Below are positions 20,361-30,619 of a stretch of DNA of 64,000 nt, one piece after another. The position numbers and the translations under genes are program-made. This DNA comes from Vibrio maritimus (GTDB lineage: Bacteria; Pseudomonadota; Gammaproteobacteria; Enterobacterales; Vibrionaceae): NCBI GenBank assembly GCA_000755425.1, contig BBMT01000005.1, positions 248,001-312,000 on the forward strand, read 5' to 3'. Each line of letters begins with the position of its first letter. Positions within the stretch are counted from its first letter, which is position 1. Below the pieces are notes generated by a model, which was given only the letters and a program-made list of their open reading frames with translations, made no database searches and was not told where the DNA came from.

Positions 20361-20966
20361 ATGTATCGTCGCTTTTTCTTTCAGGATTCCGATATATACT
20401 GGTATTACAATAAGTATGTAATTAGTAGGCAGCTTAAAGGACAAAATATTCTAACTTGTTGTCTTGACAGTGGCTACGGTATTGACTCGTATTCACTTTC
20501 ATTATTGCATTCCTACTATGAACAAAAATTCCTACCACAAGGCCAGGTTTGTATAGGAAGTAGTCGTATCGTGTCAATATCAGATTTGGCAACTTTTGAT
20601 AAAGTGAATTTTCAAGGTAGATTTCGAGAAGCTTTCCCTAATAGCATTTTTGAAAATTTAAGATTCTATATAGAGACTTGTATGACTAGCACGACGGAAC
20701 GCGATTTTAGGTTTGATCAGAAAACAATAAACAAGATTACTTTCAATATGTTGACTGCTATCAATTGGGGGGCATTGTATAGCAAGTTAGATGCTATTCT
20801 GGTTACTGGCTATTCCCAAAGCTATATCGATGTAATAAATAACCACGCACCTACTTTACTTAAGCCAGAAGGATTGATTTTTACTCTAGACGGTTTGGAA
20901 CTTACTGCTGAGCGATTTGTTCGCGTGCGGAATGGTGTCTACACCTTGGAAGAGGGCTCGATCTAA
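20361..20966 (+). CDS. Degenerate CheR-like methyltransferase homologue
   Basis: 201 residues from the ATG at 20361. The layout follows the CheR catalytic domain: RFFFQDSDIYWYY resembles the FFRD start, ILTCCLDSGYGIDSYSLSLL sits where CheR has its SAM-binding AGCSTGEEPYSLAML, and LDAILVTGYSQSYID sits where CheR has FDLILCRNVLIYFD, followed by LLKPEGLIFTLDG. The glycine-rich SAM motif and the catalytic Asn/Arg-type residues are changed, so it may not methylate. The assignment is by pattern, not by a search. It is AT-rich and close to a PAS chemoreceptor. GTG at 20346 is an alternative start. Confidence 0.6.
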   Translation: MYRRFFFQDSDIYWYYNKYVISRQLKGQNILTCCLDSGYGIDSYSLSLLHSYYEQKFLPQGQVCIGSSRIVSISDLATFDKVNFQGRFREAFPNSIFENLRFYIETCMTSTTERDFRFDQKTINKITFNMLTAINWGALYSKLDAILVTGYSQSYIDVINNHAPTLLKPEGLIFTLDGLELTAERFVRVRNGVYTLEEGSI

Positions 20967-21035
20967 GTACCTTAGAAGTTTCTGACTTACTTTCGTCCAG
21001 TAGTAATTAGCGTGAACCACTACTGGCTAAAAAGT

Positions 21036-21055
21036 GAGCCCCTTGTAGGGGGCTC
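21036..21055. terminator. Hairpin between the CheR-like gene and the BCCT gene
   Basis: GAGCCCC and GGGGCTC pair around a short loop between two convergent genes, 70 bases after the CheR-like stop and 16 after the BCCT stop. T-runs are weak on both sides. Confidence 0.6.
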
Positions 21056-21071
21056 GTTACTTCAATGTTAA

Positions 21072-22945
21072 TTAAGCTCCAGCGCACACTTCAGTAAAGC
21101 GTGAGCGAGCGTCTTGTGCCGCTAGCGATGATTGCTCTTTATGGTCTTGTGCTTCAGCGAGTGAACTTAGTGCTTCTTCAAGCTGTTGTTGTAGCTCTTC
21201 AGGGATCGCTTTGCTTTCGTCAGCAGAGTGTTCCAGCGCGTAGGCACGGATGCGTTTTTTCACTTTAAACAGTGTTTGCATTGCCGCGCGCTCTTCATCG
21301 GCAGCAACTTGAGCAACGTCACGGCACTTCTCAAAGTTCGCTAGCGCAACCCCTTCATGAGACCAAGGGTCAAACTCAGGCAGATCTTCAATATTGATGG
21401 TTGGTTCGACGTAATCTTCTTGGTGACGAATATCCAGCGTCGTCGCTTTCACAGCTGAAATCATCAGCATGACAGCAATACCAAGTAGTGGTAGACCACC
21501 TACAATAGCAGCGGTTTGCAGCGTACTTAATCCACCTAGGAACATCAGTACCGCAGGCATAAAGCTTAGCGTGAATGCCCAGAATAGACGGTTCCAACGC
21601 ATAGGCTCTTGGGTGACATCTTTCTGTACCACAGACGCTAAAATATAAGAGATAGAGTCGAAGGTGGTTGCGGTAAAGATAATGCAAAGTAGCGTGAATA
21701 GTAGAATGATGAACCAAGAGAATGGTAATTCCGAAAGCATCGAGAAGATCGCTTTGGTCGCGCCGTGTTCATTCAAAATGCTAACAATGTCGAGTTGCCC
21801 AGAAAGCTGCAGCGATAAGCATAGTTGCCTAGGATAATAAAGAACAAGAAGCAGCCGCATGAACCAAAGAATAGCGAGCCTGCGACCATTTGCTTGATAG
21901 TGCGGCCTCTCGAAATTCTAGCCACAAACAGACCCATACTTGGTGCAAATACTAACCACCACGCCCAATAGAAAATAGTCCAGTCTTGTGGGAAATGGGT
22001 GTCATCGAAACTGCCGTAGCCACCGAAAGGCTCTGCCCATGTTGCCATTACAAAGAAGTTAGACATCATGCGGCCGATTGAGTCTAGGCCAGTCTCTAGA
22101 ATGAAAATGGTTGGACCCAGCAGCAAAACGATAGCGAGCAATAGCATTGCACCCCAGAAGTTGATGTTACTGAGGATCTTAATGCCTTTTTCCATACCCG
22201 CGAAAGAAGAGTAAGCAAAAATCGCAGTACAGATAGCTAGCACACCAATTTGGGTATAAGTCGTTTGGGGCAAGCCAAACAGAACACTTAGACCTTCACT
22301 GATAAGTGGTGCCGCCAGACCTAAAGTCGTTGCTGCGCCGCCGAGAAGGCCAAAAATAAACAGAACATCAATCAGCTTACCTAGCGCGCCATTGGTATGT
22401 TTTTCGCCGATGACTGGAATAAGTGCGCTAGATACCTTAAGGGCAGGCTGCTTACGAACATAAAAGAAGTAGGCGATAGGCAGTGCGGGATAAGGTAGAT
22501 TGCCCAAGCAATAGGTCCCCAGTGGAAGATGCCGTAGGTTGCAGCCCAACGAATTGCTTCTTCACTGCCCGGCTCTAGTTGAAATGGTGGTGATTGGTAG
22601 TAATACGCCCATTCGATACAGCCCCAATAAAGAATGCTGGCACCGATACCGCCGCAGAACAGCATAGCAGCCCAAGATGAGGTCTTAAACTCTGGCGCTT
22701 CGTCAGGATCACCCAGTTTGATTTGGCCAATATCGCTAAAAATGATGAATATCATGAAGAAGAGGCAGCGAGGCCAAGTGCCAAGTAAAGGAAACCGAAC
22801 TTGTCGGTCATAATCAGTTTTGCTTGCGCAATGATATCAGCGCCTTGTTCTGGGAACAGAATCAGCGGAATGATAACTGCGAGTAAAAAGTGCGATAGCG
22901 CCAAAAAAAGGTTGGCTTATCAATAAGTTTAAAATAACGTTCCAT
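21072..22945 (-). CDS. BCCT family betaine/choline/carnitine-type transporter (four missing bases)
   Basis: Four single-base losses (near 22906, 22760, 22488 and 21817) split the gene; restoring them gives 625 residues starting MERYFKLIDKPTFF. About twelve membrane segments are visible. The BCCT signatures are clear: GCIEWAYYYQSPPF in the third to fourth segment and WAWWLVFAPSMGLFVARISRGRTI in the eighth, the substrate aromatic box region. A C-terminal cytoplasmic tail of about 110 residues is Glu/Ala-rich and probably coiled-coil. Such carriers import osmoprotectants with Na+ or H+; substrate cannot be told. Four breaks in one gene leave a real pseudogene possible. Confidence 0.85.
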
Positions 22946-23034
22946 GCGATGTTTTCTATGTCAAATAACATCATTATCATTTGACTAACATCGTGCGCTC
23001 AAATCTGTTTATCTATCGTGAGAACAAAAGATCG

Positions 23035-23415
23035 CTATACTAGCGCGAGTATTAATGCTCCGACGGTCACAGCCGCTGATACATACTGACCTGCTGAATA
23101 GGATGTGTCTTTTTGTTCTTCGAGGTCATCAGGGTGATCCATGCCCAGTGCACCGTGGGCAAAAGAGGTTACCGTCTTACCCATGTCATCGTCTTTATCC
23201 GTTGATTTATCGGCAGTGTTAGGTTTCGGCGTTGCTGACTTTTCTTGTTCAAATAACGCTTTTGCTTGCGGTGAAATAGAGACACTGTCGCCACCACGTT
23301 CACCTTGCGGTGTCGGCAAAGTATTGCCACTAGAGTCTGCCTGTTTGATTGTGTTTGCTGCGGCACTGCCAAGCTGATTGGTTGGCGCAGACATGCCGGA
23401 ATTGACGCTCTGCAT
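23035..23415 (-). CDS. Hypothetical protein with C-terminal hydrophobic segment
   Basis: 126 residues from the ATG at 23415, chosen because GGAG lies 7 bases upstream; an ATG at 23439 is less likely. The sequence is Ser/Thr/Asp/Lys-rich and probably disordered, with a central SVSISPQAKALFEQEK segment of the kind seen in flagellar or anti-sigma-like small proteins, and a final hydrophobic stretch (AAVTVGALILALV). I do not recognise the family; homologues occur as hypothetical proteins in vibrios by style only. It stands alone between the BCCT gene and chaN. Confidence 0.65.
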   Translation of the reverse strand: MQSVNSGMSAPTNQLGSAAANTIKQADSSGNTLPTPQGERGGDSVSISPQAKALFEQEKSATPKPNTADKSTDKDDDMGKTVTSFAHGALGMDHPDDLEEQKDTSYSAGQYVSAAVTVGALILALV

Positions 23416-23564
23416 AGCTATCTCCATTAGTGCTATCAATTACTATGTCGTCATCCATGGCAAAATCTTTATAAAAATTTATTTATCTGAGACATAGAAC
23501 TTGTTTATCAAAGATAGCTAAGCAATAAGCACGCCAAGTAAGCGTGCCTATTGAGCGATGCGTG

Positions 23565-24508
23565 CTAGTCACAGGTGAGTGTGTCACTACGTTTATGTAG
23601 GTGCTTGTAGGCTTGCATTTGATTCTCTTTTTGCACATATCGAACAGGCGGTGCGAGAACCGACAGCTGAAAATCTGTTGAGTTGCCGGTTATATCGGTG
23701 ACTGGAGTGATAACAGCGATGTTAAGGTTAGGTGCTAGCGCTTGTATTTGCGCTGCTGTTCCGAGTGCGTTCTCAGTGTGAAACTTACCTGCAATGTGCA
23801 TCACTTGCGTGCCAGGGTGCTGGTTGATGTAGTTAACGATGCTCTCGGCCATCGTCGCGTCCCATGTCAATTGGGCGGCATATTGGCGCTCGGTTTGCTC
23901 GCTATCGCATGGTGCATTGAGGCCATAAACTTGTCTTTGTAGGCTGAAGAGGAGGTATCAATGCGCTTTGCAACAAAAGAGCGCTCATTACTGTCCAACT
24001 TTTCTAAGTAGTTAAGCCCTTCACGGCCAATACAGCGAACAAAGCTTTTAGGTGCGTTACTGGCAATAATGTCGAGTTGGTTTTGCTTAGCCAGTTCTAC
24101 AAGCGGACGATAATCGCTTTCATAGTTTGGCCACGCGTTTCCTTCGCGTATCAGCATTTGTTCGCCAATTTCTGACTTCAAATATTGATCGACGATAGGC
24201 TGCTTATCACGCGTGAACTGCTCCATCGAAAGCGCAAGCTTGTCGTTGTTGTTTGCAAGCTGTTTTAGAAGATCGGTCTGAAAGCGATGCACGCCACTGT
24301 GCGTATGCCACTCCCCAATGAGGATAACATCGGCACTTTTTAATTCGTCCGGTAATGATGAAAGCGAAACTTCTGAGCCTTGTGGAGAATACAGCTGATA
24401 ATCGTAGAAGGAATCAACGGAATGAGCTGGCGTGGATAGGTCATTTGAAGGTACGCTGCTACAACCAGCAAGAAGAGCAAGCGACAGTGCGATAGGGTAA
24501 GCTTTCAT
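23565..24508 (-). CDS. ChaN family lipoprotein, iron-regulated (one missing base)
   Basis: The N-terminus MKAYPIALSLALLAGCSS is a lipoprotein signal with lipobox LLAGC. The ChaN/DUF399 domain follows: VILIGEWHTHSGVHRFQTDLL, a SMEQFTRD segment, and, after one base is restored near 23904, FMASMHHAISEQTERQY and MTWDATMAES. The whole is 314 residues. ChaN of Campylobacter binds haem at the cell surface; the two histidines of GEWHTH are kept. A Fur-like box lies 92 bases upstream and an intrinsic-terminator-like hairpin lies in the leader, so iron control is likely. Confidence 0.88.
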
Positions 24509-24519
24509 AGGGACTCTCT

Positions 24520-24551
24520 TTAATAAAAAATAGCCTTCAATGGAAGGCTAT
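24520..24551 (-). terminator. Terminator-like hairpin in the rlmA-chaN gap
   Basis: In the leftward direction ATAGCCTTC and GAAGGCTAT pair perfectly around CATT and are followed by TTTTTTATTA. It could end rlmA transcripts, but it also lies within the leader of chaN, 12-43 bases before its start codon and downstream of the Fur-like box. Confidence 0.85.
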
Positions 24552-24599
24552 CTTGGAAGTAGTATGGTAAACGAGATCCGCATGCGACTCAATGCAATT

Positions 24600-24618
24600 G
24601 AAAATTAATATCATTACC
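24600..24618 (-). promoter_or_regulatory. Fur-box-like operator upstream of chaN
   Basis: The leftward sequence GGTAATGATATTAATTTTC matches the 19-base Fur consensus GATAATGATAATCATTATC at 15 positions. It is 92 bases before the chaN start, immediately after the rlmA stop codon. Iron repression is inferred. Confidence 0.7.
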
Positions 24619-24633
24619 AATTGACGTTTTGGT

Positions 24634-25452
24634 CTAACCCTTGCGATATACCCTTACCATAAAGTCGGCACGACAGTCGAAGTGCTCGGTTTGTTGCAGC
24701 TTCTCTCTTAGCTCTTGGCTAGCTTTCCAAGCAAATGGTGTCATTTGCAAAAGGTCATACGCTTGCTGGCCGTTAAGGTTCATTGTGTAGTCGAGCTTAG
24801 TTTCAGAAATTAGGTCGAAACCCTCAATCACTTCAGCAGCTTCATCGTGAAGTCTCACGTCTTGATAGATAAGCTCACGAAGCTCATAGAGATGATGGCT
24901 GCCTGGCGTGACCGTGATCATCAGTCCATTAGCTTCGATACAGCGGCTCAGCTCTTCATGCTTGCACGGCGCGTAAATACGAATTACCGCAGCAAGACTC
25001 TCTTCAGAAAAAGGTAGCTTATGACTAGAGGCAACGCAAAAGTTAACCTTGTCGTAGCGCTTTGCTCCATAGCGAACCGCGACTTTGGAAATATCGAGGC
25101 CATAAACGGCAAACTCGTGGTTATTGCTTGTTAGTTCGTCGGCAAAATAGCTGGTGTAGTACCCTTCGCCACAACCGATATCAAGGATGTTTCCTTTAGT
25201 TACGGTTAGAGAAGAACGCAACGTGTCGGAGACTTTGTCTCGCATAGGTGCATAGAAGTCGTGAGCTAGGAATGTGCGTCTTGCCTGCATCATCTCTTTG
25301 TTGTCACCAGGATCTTTTGAACGCTTGTGTTGCACAGGCATAAGATTGACATAACCTTCTTTGGCTTTGTCGAACTGGTGATTATTGCTACAGCGATAAC
25401 TGCGCTCGTCTAGAGCGAGTGGCTGCTGACACAGAGGGCATTGATAAGACAT
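24634..25452 (-). CDS. rlmA: 23S rRNA (guanine(745)-N1)-methyltransferase
   Basis: 272 residues. The N-terminal zinc finger has C5, C8, C21 and H25 (CPLCQQPL...YRCSNNH). A class I SAM methyltransferase domain follows with GNILDIGCGEGYYTSYFA near residue 95 and ASSHKLPFSEESLAAVIRIYAPC. The region KRSKDPGDNKEMMQARRTFL is typical of RlmA. It methylates G745 in helix 35 of 23S rRNA. It reads the same way as chaN. Confidence 0.93.
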   Translation of the reverse strand: MSYQCPLCQQPLALDERSYRCSNNHQFDKAKEGYVNLMPVQHKRSKDPGDNKEMMQARRTFLAHDFYAPMRDKVSDTLRSSLTVTKGNILDIGCGEGYYTSYFADELTSNNHEFAVYGLDISKVAVRYGAKRYDKVNFCVASSHKLPFSEESLAAVIRIYAPCKHEELSRCIEANGLMITVTPGSHHLYELRELIYQDVRLHDEAAEVIEGFDLISETKLDYTMNLNGQQAYDLLQMTPFAWKASQELREKLQQTEHFDCRADFMVRVYRKG

Positions 25453-25506
25453 AGGTTAGACTCGACGAAAATTTTCGTAAGTCTAACCATATCAAGGAAG
25501 GGAAGC

Positions 25507-25524
25507 AATTCAGACGTCTGAATT
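25507..25524. other. Perfect 18-base palindrome between yeaD and rlmA
   Basis: AATTCAGACGTCTGAATT is its own reverse complement, with no unpaired centre. It lies 17 bases past the yeaD stop codon in the 88-base gap. Without a T-run it is not a standard terminator; it could be a 3' hairpin or a protein-binding site. Confidence 0.6.
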
Positions 25525-25540
25525 CCTTCAGGTTCGCAGA

Positions 25541-26425
25541 TTACTTGACGAAAATCTGTGTCGCCAACAGGTGGCTTTCACCCGGCGCAAGCTCTTTTCC
25601 AGCTTCTAGCGAGTCAGCATGAAGCGTAGACTCAATACAGAACATGCTGAGGTAGCCATCATTGTTCATGTCACCCATAGACTCTGCGCCTTGTTTCCAA
25701 GGGTTCCAAAGTACTGCTGAGTTGTGGCCGCTATTACATACTGCCAGTTTGCGATTGAATGCATTGTCATGCAGTACGATTTCGTCAGACGGCGCGGTGT
25801 AAACGCGGTCGATGGTATCGGTTAGGGTAAGCACTTCTTGGCCTTCACACACTTTGCCATCAAGTAGGCTATCAATGTAGCTAGAGCCCATGCCCGTGAC
25901 TTCCATCTTCTCGATGTCACCTAGGTTGAGATAGGTGTGAAGAGCGCCAGAGAAACGCCATGGAGCACTGTCAGTGTTGGTGATGTCTAGAGACACATTT
26001 AATGAATCGCTCACTTCAACGTTCAAGACCAGCTGGAATTTATGTGGCCAGATATCACGGGTAGCGTCACTGTCGGTGAGTCCAAGGCTGACAATCACGC
26101 CTTGTTCATTTTCACGGTGCTCAATGAGCTCCCAAGTACTGTTGCGCGCAAAACCGTGAGCCGGTGCGGCTACTCGGCCAAACCAAGGCCAACAAATAGG
26201 AATACCGCCGCGAAGAGCCGCTTTGTTATCGAAGATGGCGTCTTTGCTCATCCAAATCAGATCTTCTTGGCCTTCTGGCTTGAATGAAATCACATGGCCG
26301 CCGTGAAGAGAGATGGCAGCTGACGCTTTAGGATGAAGAACGCGAACGACTTTATTGTCACCAAGTTGAGCGATAGTGACATAGTCAGAGAGAGCGGTCA
26401 GGGTAGGTAAAACAGACAAATCCAT
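25541..26425 (-). CDS. yeaD: D-hexose-6-phosphate mutarotase (YeaD family)
   Basis: 294 residues of the galactose-mutarotase-like fold. Family stretches are visible: GGHVISFKPEGQEDLIWMS, LRGGIPICWPWFG, HGFARNSTWEL, ALHTYLNLGDI and the C-terminal WNPWKQG with DGYLSMFCIE. It speeds interconversion of hexose-6-phosphate anomers. The order msrB - gapA - yeaD is the same as in E. coli. A bidirectional hairpin separates it from gapA. Confidence 0.94.
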   Translation of the reverse strand: MDLSVLPTLTALSDYVTIAQLGDNKVVRVLHPKASAAISLHGGHVISFKPEGQEDLIWMSKDAIFDNKAALRGGIPICWPWFGRVAAPAHGFARNSTWELIEHRENEQGVIVSLGLTDSDATRDIWPHKFQLVLNVEVSDSLNVSLDITNTDSAPWRFSGALHTYLNLGDIEKMEVTGMGSSYIDSLLDGKVCEGQEVLTLTDTIDRVYTAPSDEIVLHDNAFNRKLAVCNSGHNSAVLWNPWKQGAESMGDMNNDGYLSMFCIESTLHADSLEAGKELAPGESHLLATQIFVK

Positions 26426-26507
26426 AGTGTAACTTCCTAGGTTAAGTCTCTGGTTCCTAGGGAGAGGGGATAGCTCCCAGGTGTCGATTGGACCCAGAAA
26501 CAGATAC

Positions 26508-26535
26508 TAAAAAGGCGACCCTATGAGTCGCCTTT
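26508..26535 (-). terminator. Terminator after gapA
   Basis: Leftward, AAAGGCGAC and GTCGCCTTT pair around a 7-base loop and are followed by T-rich sequence, 29 bases after the gapA stop codon. Confidence 0.85.
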
Positions 26536-26563
26536 ATTACAAATATTCAGCTAAAAGCTTACA

Positions 26564-27897
<1,334 letters not shown>

Positions 27898-28320
27898 ATG
27901 ACTGGGGAAAACAAAAACAGAGCCAAGCCAGACCAACACTGGCGTGAGACGCTAACCGATGAGCAGTATCGTGTTTGTCGCCAGCAAGGTACCGAGGCTC
28001 CATTTACCGGGACACTGCTTCATAATAAGGACACGGGGCTATACCACTGTACCTGTTGTCAGGCCGAACTATTTCACTCAGAAAACAAGTACGACTCAGG
28101 GTGCGGGTGGCCGAGCTTTGACGCGCCTGTCAATGAGTCCGCAATCCGCTATTTAGACGATCACAGTCACGGTATGACACGTGTTGAAATACGCTGCAGT
28201 GCCTGTGACAGTCATTTAGGACATGTATTTGAAGACGGTCCACAAACCACAGGGCAGCGTTTTTGCGTCAACTCTGTGTCGTTAATTTTCAACAAAACTG
28301 ATCAAGACTCCGTAAATTAG
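27898..28320 (+). CDS. msrB: Peptide-methionine (R)-S-oxide reductase MsrB
   Basis: 140 residues. The zinc-binding CxxC pairs are CTCCQAE and CSACDSH, and the catalytic Cys is in [23 protein letters not shown] is the family substrate segment. It reduces the R form of methionine sulfoxide in proteins. AGGAG is directly before the ATG at 27898. It is divergent from gapA, as in E. coli. Confidence 0.96.
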   Translation: MTGENKNRAKPDQHWRETLTDEQYRVCRQQGTEAPFTGTLLHNKDTGLYHCTCCQAELFHSENKYDSGCGWPSFDAPVNESAIRYLDDHSHGMTRVEIRCSACDSHLGHVFEDGPQTTGQRFCVNSVSLIFNKTDQDSVN

Positions 28321-28362
28321 TCACCAGCTGTACCATTCTTTCATATCTGTCTTGTCTGTTTG

Positions 28363-28392
28363 CATCGTTGGGTGTTTACCACGCCCAACGAT
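28363..28392 (+). other. Inverted repeat after msrB
   Basis: ATCGTTGGG and CCCAACGAT pair around an 11-base loop, 45 bases after the msrB stop codon. No T-run follows, so it is a weak or Rho-dependent terminator candidate. Confidence 0.45.
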
Positions 28393-28523
28393 TCCTAAAG
28401 CCATTCTTGCTCTATTTTTTCCCTATGATGACATTGTAAAAGCGTGACCTTCTAGAATGCGCCCAACTTTACATTCATAAGCTCTTTGCACTAAGTAAGA
28501 GCAGCAAACACAAGAACACCAGT

Positions 28524-29080
28524 ATGAAAAACACAACGTTTATCGTTGCCCTTGTTGCAGCGTTATTTATGAGCCCTTCTTTTGCAAACACGACCGCTGG
28601 TGGCGAAGAGCAGTGGCAGATCGTAGAAGAAGATCAAGCAGCAGCGCCATCTACTGCATCAACATCAAAGCAGTCAGCACCTAAACAGACAGCCTCTACC
28701 AAGAAATCAAGCTCAAACTCTTCATCGCGTAGCGGTGGAGGCTCCGGTATTAAGCTTGGTATGGGACTGGATCAAGGGCTAAGCATTGTTGGTCAGATCA
28801 ACAATACGATTAACTTTGCTGTTGGTAACGACGGTATTGCAGCTGATTACATCTTTAATCGTGGCAGTTTTGGTGGCGATGTTCCATTTAACTGGTATGC
28901 CGCGTCGGTGGTCAAATCCAACGCTCTGATAAGTTCGGTCCACGTATCGCACTTGGCGTTGAACTTCCTTTCGCAAGTAACTGGGATGGCTATGCACAGC
29001 TAACCCCGAGCCTAATGTTCGACAATAGTGACATTAAGCTTGGTATTGGAGCAGGTATTGGCGTTCGCTACAGCTTCTAA
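28524..29080 (+). CDS. Probable outer-membrane beta-barrel protein (one missing base)
   Basis: A signal peptide (MKNTTFIVALVAALFMSPSFA) is followed by a Ser/Thr/Lys/Gln-rich linker (residues about 40-75) and a Gly-rich region of alternating polar and hydrophobic residues. The frame ends early at 29003; adding one A near 28920 restores DKFGPRIALGVELPF and a C-terminus ending GIGVRYSF, with the terminal Phe typical of BAM-assembled barrels. The restored product is 185 residues. Family not recognised; a small barrel or autotransporter-like fold is an inference. A strong terminator follows. Confidence 0.7.
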
Positions 29081-29096
29081 ATGCTCGAACAGATAA

Positions 29097-29134
29097 AAAC
29101 AAAGGGAGCTCAACTGAGCTCCCTTTGTTTGTTT
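29097..29134 (+). terminator. Bidirectional terminator
   Basis: AAACAAAGGGAGCTCA and TGAGCTCCCTTTGTTT form a 16-bp perfect stem with a 2-base centre, between the barrel gene and the convergent alginate lyase gene. It should serve both. Confidence 0.92.
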
Positions 29135-29145
29135 AAGGATGAGGC

Positions 29146-30187
29146 TTATTGATTTAGCTCTAACTGGTAAAAGCTTGCTTTAACATAGTCACCTGCTTCC
29201 ATTCCGCGCCACTCACACGAGGCGCTGCTCTTTTTCGTATTACACTGGTTGTATGCGCCCGCTTTAAAATACATCCACGTATTCCCGTAACCTTGGTCAA
29301 CTTCATGACCTTGGTAGTTGCCCGCTTTTAGGTCAACATCGAAAGTTTTGACGACTTCGTTGTCCGTACCTGGGTTCTTAGTAAACGTAAGGTGCATCAT
29401 ATCGCCTTCAACGTTCACACTGTATGAGAAGATTTCACCAAGCTTGATACCATCTTTTGGATCGTCAGATCCCTGTCGCAAGTTGTACTCACCGAATACA
29501 TTGTGGCGAATGTCTTTTCTCAGCTTTTTGCCGTTCGCATCTTTTCGCGTTTTGAAGATCTTTGGTTGGGTTCAACTCGTAGTTCCATACCAAAGAGCCG
29601 TGCTCATGTTCAGGGAGCTTACGATAGACGATTTTGAGTGGCTCATTTTTAGCAGCATGGATCTGGCCAATCACGACACCAAATGCACCGTTATGACTGT
29701 ACTTACCGCTTTCACTCACTTGATCAACGGACAGTGTCGCCTTTAGCTCACCGCCAATCGCACCATATTCAGAGGCATTTGGGTGTGAGGCGATAACAAA
29801 GTTATTGCTTGGCTCCCCGTAATCAGTCGCAAGCATAGCGCGCAACTCACTTCGTGTATTTTTACTGTTTGGTGTGGTTGGTGCATCGTTCGGAGCCACA
29901 AAAACAACCGCGCCAGTTTGCTTATCTGTGTAGAACCACTCTGGATGTACATAAGGTGTCTTAGTATCACCAAGATGCTCTTTTGCTATCTCAAGTGTCT
30001 TGCCTTTGCGTGGCCCTTCGGTAGTAAGCACTGGTAAGTTAATTTTCCAGTTAGTCATATCGAAGTTTTGTGAGGGCGCTTTGTTAGGGTCAAGGTTGTA
30101 TTGGGTTGCAAGTGGAGACTCAGTATCTGCGATAGCAGAACCCGCAATAATACTGGCGGCAAGTAGAGAGAGGGGCAATGATTTCAT
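29146..30187 (-). CDS. Secreted alginate lyase, polysaccharide lyase family 7 (one extra base)
   Basis: A signal peptide (MKSLPLSLLAASIIAGSAIA) leads a PL7 catalytic domain. The three family boxes are present: TRSELRAML, IGQIHA and YFKAGAYNQ. The ATG at 30187 is preferred because AAGGAA precedes it; an ATG at 30208 exists. The frame is broken; here the arithmetic needs one base less, probably in the T4 run at 29542-29545, giving NAKDANGKKLRKDIRHNVFG and 346 residues. It should cleave alginate by beta-elimination outside the cytoplasm, fitting life on brown algae. No other alginate genes are visible. Confidence 0.93.
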
Positions 30188-30389
30188 TATCGTTCCTTTG
30201 GTAAGCAATCATTAATGGGTATGCTTAGAATGTTACTATAATATTGTATTACAAAAGTGTGACTCGAACGAAATATTGAGTACTTTGGTATCAGATAGGC
30301 GAGATAACATTGCAAATGTGTGATTTGCTCAGAAATTCTGTCTTTAGCTAGGGGGGCATTGCTTGAGTGTAAAACAAGGGAGGGGGACA

Positions 30390-30520
30390 GTAAGCCACCT
30401 ATATAAGCGGAGCTGCCGCCCAATGTTCTGCTATTTCGCTACCGATGCGAAATCTACGCAATGCGTGCATCCGAAGTCTATATAGGCTCTACGGTGGCGG
30501 CTAGTACCTTGCATGGAACT
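30390..30520. repeat. Structured, palindrome-rich non-coding element
   Basis: A 130-base stretch upstream of the alginate lyase gene holds several self-complementary parts: CTATATA pairs with TATATAG over about 80 bases, GCCAC pairs with GTGGC outside that, ATTTCGC pairs with GCGAAAT around 7 bases, and ACGCAATGCGT is an odd palindrome. The density of pairing suggests a mobile palindromic unit (MITE-like or REP-like) or a structured RNA. No open frame fits. A genome-wide copy count would decide. Confidence 0.4.
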
Positions 30521-30537
30521 AGCTCATTTTTGGACAG

Positions 30538-30619
30538 AAACGTTTTAGGTGTACTGCTCTAAACTATTTCATTCAGATTAGAAAAAGTACCTTGAAACCT
30601 TAAACGTTTGTTATATGGC
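30538..30619. repeat. attC-like palindromic site
   Basis: AAACGTTTTAGG (from 30538) and CCTTAAACGTTT (ending 30609) are near-perfect inverted arms separated by about 48 bases, and are followed directly by GTTATATGGC (30610-30619), which overlaps the stop codon of the neighbouring reverse gene. This resembles integron attC architecture (L arms plus a terminal core site), although an obvious partner core site on the left is missing. Confidence 0.4.

Noticed and set aside
24634..25452. rlmA as a generic methyltransferase
   Set aside because: The N-terminal zinc finger and the KRSKDPGDNKEMMQARRTFL segment point to RlmA specifically.
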